Shown one piece after another: positions 1-5,950 of a stretch of DNA of 9,755 nucleotides (the first letter of the stretch is position 1; each line of letters begins with the position of its first letter). The stretch covers positions 1 through 9,755 of the forward strand of contig CABUAL010000046.1 in NCBI GenBank assembly GCA_902489515.1. Reading direction: 5' to 3'. The notes under the pieces were generated by a model. It had not been told where the DNA came from and did not search any database. It worked only from the letters and a program-made list of their open reading frames with translations. Both the position numbers and the translations under genes were made by a program. The DNA is from an uncultured Collinsella sp. (GTDB taxonomy: Bacteria; Actinomycetota; Coriobacteriia; Coriobacteriales; Coriobacteriaceae).

Positions 1-1117
1 TCTTCTCCATATTGCGCGTACCCGTGGAGTACAGCAGCGCACCGGCGCCCAAGAACAGCTCGCCCTTAAACATCGCGTGGTTAAACGTGTGGTAGAGGGC
101 GGCCATCAGAGCCAGGACGGCGATGCCGACAGAGTTGAGCGCCATGGCGGCCATGGAGGCGCCGACGCCGAGCAGAATGATGCCGATGTTCTCGACGGAG
201 TGATAGGCCAGCAGGCGCTTGATGTCATGCTCCTGCAGGGCGAAGGCCACGCCGAGGACCGACGAGATCGCACCGAAAACCATGACCATAAGGCCCCACC
301 AGACCTGAACGCCCGAGGCGGAGAGCAGGTCGAGACCCACCTTGAGGATACCGAAGATACCGATCTTGATCATGCCGCCGGACATGAGGGCCGACACGTT
401 GGACGGCGCCTCGGGATGTGCCTTGGGCAGCCAGCCGTGCAGCGGGATGATACCGGCCTTGGCGCCAAAGCCAAAGAAGGCAAGCACGAAGCACACGGAT
501 GCGACCGCGGGGCTAAACTGCGTGGCGCGGAAATCCGCAAAGGCAAACGAGCCGCCGGCGAAGTTGGTCATGGTGAGGAAGCTCGCCATGATGAGCACAA
601 AACCAACGTGCGCGATCACAAAGTAGAGCCAACCGCCATGGATGGAGTTCTCGTTCTCCTCGATTACGACCAGGAAGTACGAGGTCAGCGACATGAGCTC
701 AAAGGCGACCAGGAACCAAAACACGTTGTCGGCGGTGATGACGAGCATCATGGACGCCACGAAGGTGTTAAAGAAGAAGCCGGCGCGGCCCTTTTTGCCC
801 GGGTACTCATCAAAGTAGTTGAGACCGTAGATCGAACCGGCAAACGCGAGCACCGAGATGAGCGCCACGAACAGGCCGGACAGCTGATTGAGCAGCAGCT
901 GGAAATGGGCAAACGGGAAGAACACGATGGTGTCGACCGACGTGACATCGCCCAGCACGGCCTGAATACCGGCCACAAACGAAAGCACCGCGGCGGCGGC
1001 ACCGATAAGGCAGCTGGCGGTCTTGGCGGCGTTATCGGCCTTGATCAGCAGAACCGAGGCGAGCGCACCGATGCACGAGACGGCAAGCGATGCGATAAAC
1101 AGCGTCATGCTATCCAT
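1..1117 (-). CDS. hyfB: Hydrogenase-4 subunit B (HyfB/HycC-type antiporter-like membrane subunit), 3' end outside window
   Basis: Membrane subunit of a formate hydrogenlyase-type group 4 [NiFe] hydrogenase, related to the proton-pumping NuoL/M/N subunits of complex I. I translated the minus strand from the ATG at 1117 and obtained an uninterrupted 372-residue N-terminal portion; E. coli HyfB is about 670 residues, so roughly the C-terminal half is missing. Repeated hydrophobic helices are visible, along with family hallmarks: FELMSLTSYFLV with a Glu near residue 140, FGFGAKAGIIPLHGWLPKAH (Lys near 220, His near 227), then PEAPSNVSALMSGGMIKIG, and YHSVENIGIILLG. The start is supported by AGAAGGGAG about 7 nt upstream and by an 8-nt overlap (ATGGATAG) with the end of hyfA, which suggests translational coupling. 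The reading matches HyfB better than HycC along the part I can recall, but the two are close paralogues. Confidence 0.93.
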   Translation of the reverse strand, partial: MDSMTLFIASLAVSCIGALASVLLIKADNAAKTASCLIGAAAAVLSFVAGIQAVLGDVTSVDTIVFFPFAHFQLLLNQLSGLFVALISVLAFAGSIYGLNYFDEYPGKKGRAGFFFNTFVASMMLVITADNVFWFLVAFELMSLTSYFLVVIEENENSIHGGWLYFVIAHVGFVLIMASFLTMTNFAGGSFAFADFRATQFSPAVASVCFVLAFFGFGAKAGIIPLHGWLPKAHPEAPSNVSALMSGGMIKIGIFGILKVGLDLLSASGVQVWWGLMVMVFGAISSVLGVAFALQEHDIKRLLAYHSVENIGIILLGVGASMAAMALNSVGIAVLALMAALYHTFNHAMFKGELFLGAGALLYSTGTRNMEK

Positions 1118-1727
1118 TGTTTTCGCTCCCTTCTGCTTTCTCGGACAGGCCCTGGGCCACAGCGGTAACGTCGACGGCCGGACCGTTTTCGATCGAGCGC
1201 AGGCGCTTGGCCTCGTCGAGCTCGCGATCGGCCGCGCCGCCCATGACGGTCAGTGCCTTGGTGGGGCACGCCGCCACACAATGCGGGCCGTCCGGATCGA
1301 AGGCGCACAGGTCGCACTTGACAGCGCAGGTGTACTGGCCAGGAGCCCACGTAAGCAGGCTGCTCAGGGACTTAGGATACGAAGGCGTCGGGTCGCACAT
1401 GCCTGCGACACCGGCGATAGACGTGCCATCGGGATGGATGGCTCCGAAGGGGCACGCGATGGCGCACAGCCTGCACCCGATGCACTCCTGCTCCTTGACG
1501 TGGATGCGATCGCCATCGTGCTCGATGGCATTCACCGGGCAAACCTCGGCGCAGGGGGCACCCTCGCAATGGTGGCAGGCAAGGGCGGCCGAAATACCGC
1601 CGGTCTTCACGAGCGCCAGGCGCGGCGTATCCTGAAGACCCTGCATCCGGTGGGCGTCGGCACAGGCGGACTGGCATGTTCCGCAGCCGATGCACCTCTC
1701 CGGGTTGATGTCGATGAAGCGGTTCAT
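1110..1727 (-). CDS. hyfA: HyfA-type electron-transfer subunit with four [4Fe-4S] clusters
   Basis: Soluble iron-sulfur protein that carries electrons between formate dehydrogenase H and the hydrogenase. Sixteen cysteines fall in the polyferredoxin pattern: CIGCGTCQSAC (12-22), CHHCEGAPCAEVCP (51-64), CIGCRLCAIACP (82-93), and the split last set CDLC (138-141) with CVAACP (150-155). The opening MNRF, the segment around HRMQGLQDTPRLALVKT and the 205-residue length agree closely with E. coli HyfA. A GTG six bases further upstream (1733) is in frame, but AAGGAAG lies about 5 nt before the ATG at 1727 and would abut the GTG, so I chose 1727. It overlaps hyfB by 8 nt. It is separated from fdhF upstream by 78 nt containing a strong hairpin. 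Confidence 0.93.
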   Translation of the reverse strand: MNRFIDINPERCIGCGTCQSACADAHRMQGLQDTPRLALVKTGGISAALACHHCEGAPCAEVCPVNAIEHDGDRIHVKEQECIGCRLCAIACPFGAIHPDGTSIAGVAGMCDPTPSYPKSLSSLLTWAPGQYTCAVKCDLCAFDPDGPHCVAACPTKALTVMGGAADRELDEAKRLRSIENGPAVDVTAVAQGLSEKAEGSENNG

Positions 1728-1740
1728 CCCCACTTCCTTT

Positions 1741-1784
1741 CAAAATAACGGGCCGGGCTCCCGAACGTACGGGACGCCCGGCCC
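1741..1784 (-). terminator. Strong hairpin between fdhF and hyfA, candidate intrinsic terminator or attenuator
   Basis: GGGCCGGGC (1750-1758) pairs perfectly with GCCCGGCCC (1776-1784). Inside it, TCCCG (1759-1763) pairs with CGGGA (1770-1774), leaving a single bulged base at 1775 and a six-base loop: a 14-bp stem. On the minus strand it is followed by GTTATTTTG, a weak U-tract. It starts 21 nt after the fdhF stop and ends just before the hyfA ribosome binding site. It could terminate part of the transcripts or protect the fdhF mRNA 3' end; the sequence does not decide which. Confidence 0.7.
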
Positions 1785-1805
1785 AAAAAGCCAACGAGAA
1801 CGGGA

Positions 1806-4028
1806 CTACACGATTTGGTTCACGTGCGCCTCGTCGTCGAACTTGGCGGCGCCGGGCTCAACGTCCTGAGGAGCGGCGGCGTCCACCAGAGCCTGCTTGA
1901 GCTCGGTGTACTGACGCTCGACCTCGCCCTCGGCCCAGACCTGGTCGGCAATGGCGTCGACCTGGCAGGCGGAGAACTTGTCCTCGGGCGTGTGCGAGAC
2001 CGGGTCGACCTTGTGCATGGTCAGCTCGTTGCACTTGCCGATCCACCACTGGTAGGTCATATAGACCGTGCCCTTGTTGATACGGTCGCTCACGTCGGCG
2101 CGGCTGTATACCTGGCCGCGGCGGCTGTGAATCGAGACGATGTCGCCGTTCTTGATGCCGCGCGCCTGGGCGTCCGCGGGATTCATGCGGACAAAACCGG
2201 GCTCGTCGGCAAGCAGCGCCAGCGTCTTGCAGTTGCCGGTCATCGAACGGCAGCTGTAGTGGCCGACCTCGCGGACGGTGCACAGAATGAGCGGGTACTC
2301 ATCGTCGGGAAGCTCGGAGGGCGCCTCCCAGTCGTGCGCCATCAGGTTGGCGCGGCCGTCCTTGGTGGTGAACTTGCCACCAGCGAACATGTCGGGCGTA
2401 CCGTGGTCGTTCACATCGGTGCTCTTGACGGGCCACTGGGCGTAGCCGCCCTCGGGAGCCATCTTCTCGTAGGTCGCGCCCACAAAGTTGGGGCACAGGC
2501 TAATGCACTCGTTCCAGATCTGCTCGGTGTTGTCGTAGTGCATGGGATAGCCCATGCGCGTGGACAGGTCCGCGAAGATCTCCCAGTCGTGACGGCACTC
2601 GCCCTTGGGCGGAACGGCCGCGTCAAAGTGCTGGAAGCTACGGTCGGATGCAGTAAAGACACCCTCGTGCTCGCCCCAAGAGGTAGCGGGCAGGATGACG
2701 TCGGCGAGCATGGTCGTCTGCGTCATAAAGATGTCCTGGCAGATGAACAGATCCAGCTCGGAGAGCGTCTTGCGCATACCGGCCGAATCGGGCTCGGTCT
2801 GCACCGGGTCCTCGCCGTAGTTGTAGAAGCAGTGCACCTTGCCCTCGTCGACCAGGTGACCCAGGTCGGTGAGCTTGTAGCCCTCCTCGAGCGGGAGCTT
2901 TTCCTCGGGCACGCCCCAAGCCTTGGCAAACTTGGCACGCACTGCCGGGTCAGTGACCTTTTGGTAGCCAGGGTACAGGTTGGGCAGCATGCCCATATCG
3001 CAGGAGCCCTGGACGTTATTCTGGCCACGCACGGGCGCGAGGCCGGAATTGGGTTTGCCGATCTGGCCGGCAACGCAGGCGATGGAGGCGATGGTGTGCA
3101 CCGTCTTCAGGTTCTGCTTCTGCTGACATACGCCCATGCCCCAACCAATGATGGCAGAAGGCTTCGCCGTGGCGTACATCTCGGCAGCTTGGTGGATCAA
3201 CGCGGGCTCGACACCCGTGATGTCCTGTACGGATTCGGGAGTGTAATTCTTGATGGTCTCCCACCACTCGTCAAAGCCGTTCGTGTGCTCGGCGACGAAT
3301 TCCTTGTCGTAGAGGCCATCGTTGACCAGACAGTTGGCAAAGGCGTTGAGGAACGCAACATTGCAACCGTTCTTGATCGGAAGGTAGAGATCGGCGATAC
3401 GCGCGGTTTCGATATGGCGCGGGTCGGCGACGATGATCTTGCAACCCTTTTCTTTGGCTCGCACGATACGCCTTGCGACGATGGGGTGCGAATCGGCAGG
3501 GTTATAGCCGAAGAGGAAAATGCAGCCCGCATCCTCCATACCGGGGATGGAGCATGACATGCAACCTGAACCAACCGTGTCCATCAGACCGAGGACAGTA
3601 GGGCCGTGTCAAGTACGGGCGCAGTTGTCTACGCTGTGGGTGCCGATGCACGCACGCGTAAACTTCTGCATGACGTAGTTCGCCTCATTGCCGCCGCCTC
3701 GCGAAGAGCCGGTGGTCATGACAGCGTTAGGACCATATTCGTCAATTATGGCCTGCATCTTAGATGCGGTGAAATCCAGTGCCTCGTCCCAGCTTACGCG
3801 CTCAAGATCCGCGCCTTTGGTGCGGCGGATCATCGGGTGCAGTACGCGAGGAGTCAAGATCTTGGTGTCGTTGATGAAGTCGTAGCCGCTCATGCCCTTA
3901 AGGCACAGCTCGCTCTGGTTGGTGATGCCGTTGAGCGGTTCGGTACCCACGACCTGGCCGTTTTGGACCAAGAGGTTAAACTGGCAACCGGCGCCGCAGT
4001 ACGGGCAGATCACTTTATGCTTCTCCAT
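1806..4028 (-). CDS. fdhF: Formate dehydrogenase H, selenocysteine-containing molybdopterin oxidoreductase
   Basis: Catalytic subunit that oxidises formate to CO2 using bis-MGD molybdenum, one [4Fe-4S] cluster and selenocysteine; cytoplasmic. One 740-residue gene is split by an in-frame TGA at 3609-3611, which falls exactly at codon 140, the Sec position of E. coli FdhF (715 residues), and is followed by His-Gly-Pro as there. The N-terminal cluster ligands are Cys8, 11, 15 and 42 with Lys44 nearby. Further FdhF signatures are TTGSSRGGGNEANYVMQKF before Sec, then FGYNPADSHPIVA, PVRGQNNVQGSCDMG, SWGEHEGVF, REVGHYSCRSMTGNC and TYQWWIG near the C-terminus. The start is the ATG at 4028, preceded by a perfect AAGGAGG with 5-nt spacing; an in-frame TTG at 4079 has no such support. 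A C-terminal tail of about 25 residues exceeds the E. coli protein. Expression needs selA, selB, selC and selD, which are not in the window. Confidence 0.97.
3578..3611 (-). promoter_or_regulatory. Selenocysteine UGA codon and bacterial SECIS hairpin inside fdhF
   Basis: The UGA (3611-3609) is followed by 11 nt and then a hairpin: TGTCC (3597-3593) with GGACA (3582-3578), TC (3592-3591) with GA (3585-3584), loop GGTCT (3590-3586) and a single unpaired T at 3583. The 11-nt spacing and a GGUCU apical loop match the E. coli fdhF SECIS as I recall it, although there the bulged U lies on the 5' side and here on the 3' side. This element would recruit SelB with Sec-tRNA. Confidence 0.88.
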
Positions 4029-4051
4029 GACACCCTCCTTCCTTTCTCTGC

Positions 4052-4067
4052 TACCGAATACTCGGTA
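4052..4067. repeat. Small perfect hairpin in the 74-nt spacer between the ferredoxin gene and fdhF
   Basis: TACCGA (4052-4057) and TCGGTA (4062-4067) are a perfect 6-bp inverted repeat around ATAC. A second short stem, GGGC/GCCC, lies nearby at about 4085-4096. No U-tract follows, so a terminator is unlikely; they may be processing or stability structures in the mRNA leader of fdhF. Confidence 0.4.
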
Positions 4068-4102
4068 CTTATTTGACAATCATTGGGCCTGTCGCCCGAC
4101 GC

Positions 4103-4621
4103 TTACGCCTCGTTTTCGATGGTGGCGCGGGCACGCTCGGCAGTCAGCTCCGCCAAACGTTCCTCGTCTACCAGGGTGAGGCCCTTGGTCGGGCACGCCT
4201 CGGCACACGCCGGACCGCCGGGACGGTCCACGCACAGGTCGCACTTGAGCACGAAGCTCTTAGTCTGCGAACCCACGCGCACGTCACCCATCAAGACGGG
4301 GACCTGCGTGGTCGCCACGCTCACGGCACCAAAGGGGCATGCCATGACGCAGCTCTTGCAGCCGATGCAGTTGTCCTCGTTGACGCCGATGCGATGGTTC
4401 TTTGGATCAAAGAACAAGGCGCCCGTGGGGCAGGCCTTGGCGCACGGAGCGTCCTCGCAGTGGTGACATGCCACCGGCGCGGAAATCTCGTAGGTGCGCG
4501 TTACGCGCAAGCGAGGTGCGGCGATGTTGCCGGGAATATCGTGCGCCTCGATGCACGCCGCCATACAGGTTTGGCACCCAATGCAGCGTGAAGAATCAGC
4601 CACGACTCGTTTATTGCCCAT
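4103..4621 (-). CDS. HydN/HycB-like ferredoxin with four [4Fe-4S] clusters, partner of FdhF
   Basis: Electron carrier predicted to take electrons from FdhF. It has 172 residues with four Cys sets: CIGCQTCMAAC (13-23), CHHCEDAPCAKACP (52-65), CIGCKSCVMACP (85-96), and CDLC (127-130) with CAEACP (139-144). Length and layout resemble E. coli HydN (about 175 residues) more than HycB or HyfA, but the symbol cannot be fixed without a tree, so it is left blank. The frame stays open upstream to 4795. I chose the ATG at 4621 because GGAGGGAG lies about 8 nt before it, the protein then begins just ahead of the first Cys motif, and the upstream translation has no family likeness. It is the first gene of the visible FHL unit, 74 nt ahead of fdhF. 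It is similar to the hyfA product of this window, so the two are paralogues. Confidence 0.9.
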   Translation of the reverse strand: MGNKRVVADSSRCIGCQTCMAACIEAHDIPGNIAAPRLRVTRTYEISAPVACHHCEDAPCAKACPTGALFFDPKNHRIGVNEDNCIGCKSCVMACPFGAVSVATTQVPVLMGDVRVGSQTKSFVLKCDLCVDRPGGPACAEACPTKGLTLVDEERLAELTAERARATIENEA

Positions 4622-4798
4622 GTTGTTCACTCCCTCCTGAATCCCTTGCCGGAGAGACCCTGTCGACATTGACCCAAGCCGCCCGTGGCCTGGCATCGAC
4701 GAATCGAATGCATGCGGCGAAACATGCACTCGGTAGAGTCTCTCCAACGATATACAGGTTAAATATACGCAGTTGCAGGGGGCAAACTTGAGCATAGA

Positions 4799-4824
4799 CC
4801 CTGCAATACGGGTGTATTGCAGGG
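4799..4824. repeat. Perfect 11-bp inverted repeat upstream of the FHL unit, candidate operator
   Basis: CCCTGCAATAC (4799-4809) and GTATTGCAGGG (4814-4824) are perfect inverted repeats around GGGT. A further direct copy of the half-site TTGCAGGG lies at 4773-4780. The element sits about 180-200 bp upstream of the first FHL gene. On the plus strand it is followed by GTTTTG, so it could act as a weak plus-strand terminator, but there is no plus-strand gene upstream. A protein-binding operator seems the better reading. Confidence 0.55.
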
Positions 4825-4953
4825 GTTTTGGCAGGTTGGAATTATTCTCTAGAAGCTATAAAGGTGAGTGTATTACATGCGTACGCCTCAGAGATTTTTA
4901 TGCGCTCTCATTTTGGATGTACTACGCTTGTATTCGTGTTTATGGTTATCAAC

Positions 4954-4981
4954 TTGAGTGAAATAAAGTAATCGTTATAAG
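4954..4981 (+). promoter_or_regulatory. Candidate promoter of the RelB-like/PIN pair
   Basis: TTGAGT (4954-4959) and TATAAG (4976-4981) are 16 bp apart, giving a start site near 4988 and a leader of about 60 nt before the ATG at 5048. ACTTGAG (4952-4958) and CTCAAGT (4985-4991) form an inverted repeat that brackets the -10 element, a fitting position for autorepression by the antitoxin. Predicted from sequence only. Confidence 0.45.
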
Positions 4982-5047
4982 ATGCTCAAGTATCGGCACA
5001 TGCCGCATTTGACCGACTATATTGCACGCTCATTAAGGGGGCCAGTG

Positions 5048-5371
5048 ATGTCATCGACTCAAAAAAGAGCCATCCTGCAGGTGCGCATTCGCGAGGAAGA
5101 CAAGCAGCATACCGAGCATCTCTACGATGCCATGGGCACATCGCTCGCCGAGGCTGTCCGCTTATTTGTCGCGCAAAGCATTTTGATGCGCAAGCTCCCC
5201 TTTCAGCCGGTCGCCGTGCGCTCAAAGAACGGCACCGCCGCCTATGGATCGCTCAAAGCATATGGTGACCCCAATCGCCGCGCCGAGGAGCGCAATGCCT
5301 GGATTGAATACCTAGCCACAGAAAGCGATGAGTCGGTTTTGGGTCTCGAGGAAGTAGATATCCATGAGTAG
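5048..5371 (+). CDS. RelB/DinJ-family antitoxin-like protein
   Basis: A 107-residue protein whose N-terminal half fits the RelB/DinJ ribbon-helix-helix antitoxin family: a strand AILQVRIREED (8-18), a helix with HLYDAMGTSLAEAVRLFVAQ (24-43), then LPFQP (50-54). Such proteins bind their own promoter and neutralise a toxin with the C-terminal part. An earlier in-frame ATG at 4982 would lie directly behind the predicted -10, while AAGGGG (5035-5040) sits 7 nt before the ATG at 5048, so I chose 5048. Its stop overlaps the start of the PIN gene by 8 nt (ATGAGTAG), as usual for an antitoxin-toxin operon. The expected partner of a RelB/DinJ antitoxin would be a RelE/YafQ-type toxin, but here it is a PIN protein. 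Confidence 0.83.
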   Translation: MSSTQKRAILQVRIREEDKQHTEHLYDAMGTSLAEAVRLFVAQSILMRKLPFQPVAVRSKNGTAAYGSLKAYGDPNRRAEERNAWIEYLATESDESVLGLEEVDIHE

Positions 5372-5840
5372 CACCATCATCGACGAGACCGTCATCCTGC
5401 GCTACCTGCTTAACGACGACGAGGTCCTGTCACCGCGCGCCGCCAAGGTCATCGCCACGCGCACCGCTCGCGTCTACCCCGAGATCATCACACGCGTCGC
5501 CGTTACGCTGCGCGACGTCTACAAGGTCCCGCGCGTGGAGATTGCGACGGCCATGACCAAGCTGCTCGATGACGTCATGGTCGACGAGCCCACCGTTATC
5601 GCCCTTGCCATCAAACTCTTTGGCAAGACCCATATGGACTTTACCGACTGCCTCCTCGCAGCCCGAACCGCCATCTACAACGATGATGTCGTGAGCTTTG
5701 GCAAGCCCATCATCCAAGGCATGATCGATTACCGCCGTAAACGCCAAACCGTGGCCGACGTTCGCGACCGCGCCGCCGAAGCACGCAGCCGAAGCACCGA
5801 CTCCACCATCGACAAGCTCCGCCACCGCCCCCGCAGCTAA
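5364..5840 (+). CDS. PIN-domain (VapC-like) protein with degenerate acidic positions, putative toxin
   Basis: A 158-residue protein with the PIN layout. The N-terminal IIDETVILRYLLNDDE (5-20) corresponds to the usual DTNVLLRYLL opening, and MDFTDCLLAARTAIYNDDVV (91-110) to the usual DFaDallAa segment. PIN toxins are Mg-dependent RNases using about four acidic residues. Asp7 and Asp95 are present. The conserved Glu of the second helix falls at Thr43-Arg44, and the fourth acidic residue (usually F-D) is Gly113 in SFGKP. Glu40 or Asp92 might compensate. A basic tail of about 35 residues follows the domain. GAGGAAG precedes the ATG, and the gene overlaps the antitoxin by 8 nt. It may be a true toxin with altered chemistry or a catalytically dead relic. 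Family confidence is good; activity is uncertain. Confidence 0.78.
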   Translation: MSSTIIDETVILRYLLNDDEVLSPRAAKVIATRTARVYPEIITRVAVTLRDVYKVPRVEIATAMTKLLDDVMVDEPTVIALAIKLFGKTHMDFTDCLLAARTAIYNDDVVSFGKPIIQGMIDYRRKRQTVADVRDRAAEARSRSTDSTIDKLRHRPRS

Positions 5841-5853
5841 CCCCATCCCCTCC

Positions 5854-5924
5854 TAAGTTGCGGTGAAATACGGACTGTTTCATGCCTTTAAAGGCCTCAA
5901 CAGTCCGTATTTCACCGCAACTTA
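5854..5924. repeat. Long palindromic repeat, copy 1
   Basis: A perfect 26-bp inverted repeat: the arm at 5854-5879, containing GTTGCGGTGAAATACGGACT, is matched by its reverse complement at 5899-5924. The 19-nt centre contains a second palindrome, GCCTTTAAAGGC (5884-5895). It lies 13 nt after the PIN gene stop and 26 nt from the stop of the convergent AbiEi-like gene. No T-run follows on either strand, so it is not a standard intrinsic terminator, though as RNA it would fold very stably in both directions. The right arm is identical to that of copy 2 at 7181-7206. Confidence 0.92.
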
Positions 5925-5950
5925 TTGAAGGTGGACCGCGAACGATTTCG

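Larger units (their letters stand above)
4622..5047. other. Non-coding divide between the FHL unit and the toxin-antitoxin-like unit
   Basis: A 426-nt gap between divergent units with no convincing gene. The left part should hold the promoter and operator of the FHL unit; I could not settle on a -35/-10 pair there. It has TGCATG (4709-4714) facing CATGCA (4723-4728) and the TTGCAGGG half-sites listed separately. The right part, from about 4826 to 4980, is clearly more AT-rich than the rest of the window and ends in a plausible plus-strand promoter. A 62-codon open frame at 4773-4961 overlaps these signals and resembles nothing I know. Confidence 0.6.

Noticed and set aside
77..1168. Plus-strand open frame of 363 codons
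   Set aside because: It is antisense to hyfB, which has clear family motifs. Its translation is rich in His, Asp, Arg and Gly with no recognisable domain, typical of the reverse strand of a GC-rich gene.
1815..3557. Plus-strand open frame of 580 codons
   Set aside because: It lies antisense to fdhF, which is certain. The long frame results from codon bias on the opposite strand; its V/L/G/H-rich translation matches no family.
3609..3611. fdhF as a pseudogene split by a stop codon
   Set aside because: The TGA sits at the known Sec position with a downstream SECIS hairpin, and both halves are conserved throughout.
4689..4715. Sigma-54 promoter or FhlA site for the FHL unit
   Set aside because: CTGGCAT at 4690 lacks the matching GC element at the required spacing and points away from the operon; I found no TGGCAC-N5-TTGC match on the minus strand.
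4622..4795. N-terminal extension of the HydN-like ferredoxin to 4795
   Set aside because: The frame is open, but the added 58 residues have no family likeness, and a good ribosome binding site precedes the ATG at 4621.
4773..4961. 62-codon plus-strand open frame
   Set aside because: It covers the palindrome and AT-rich promoter region, has no clear ribosome binding site and no recognisable sequence.
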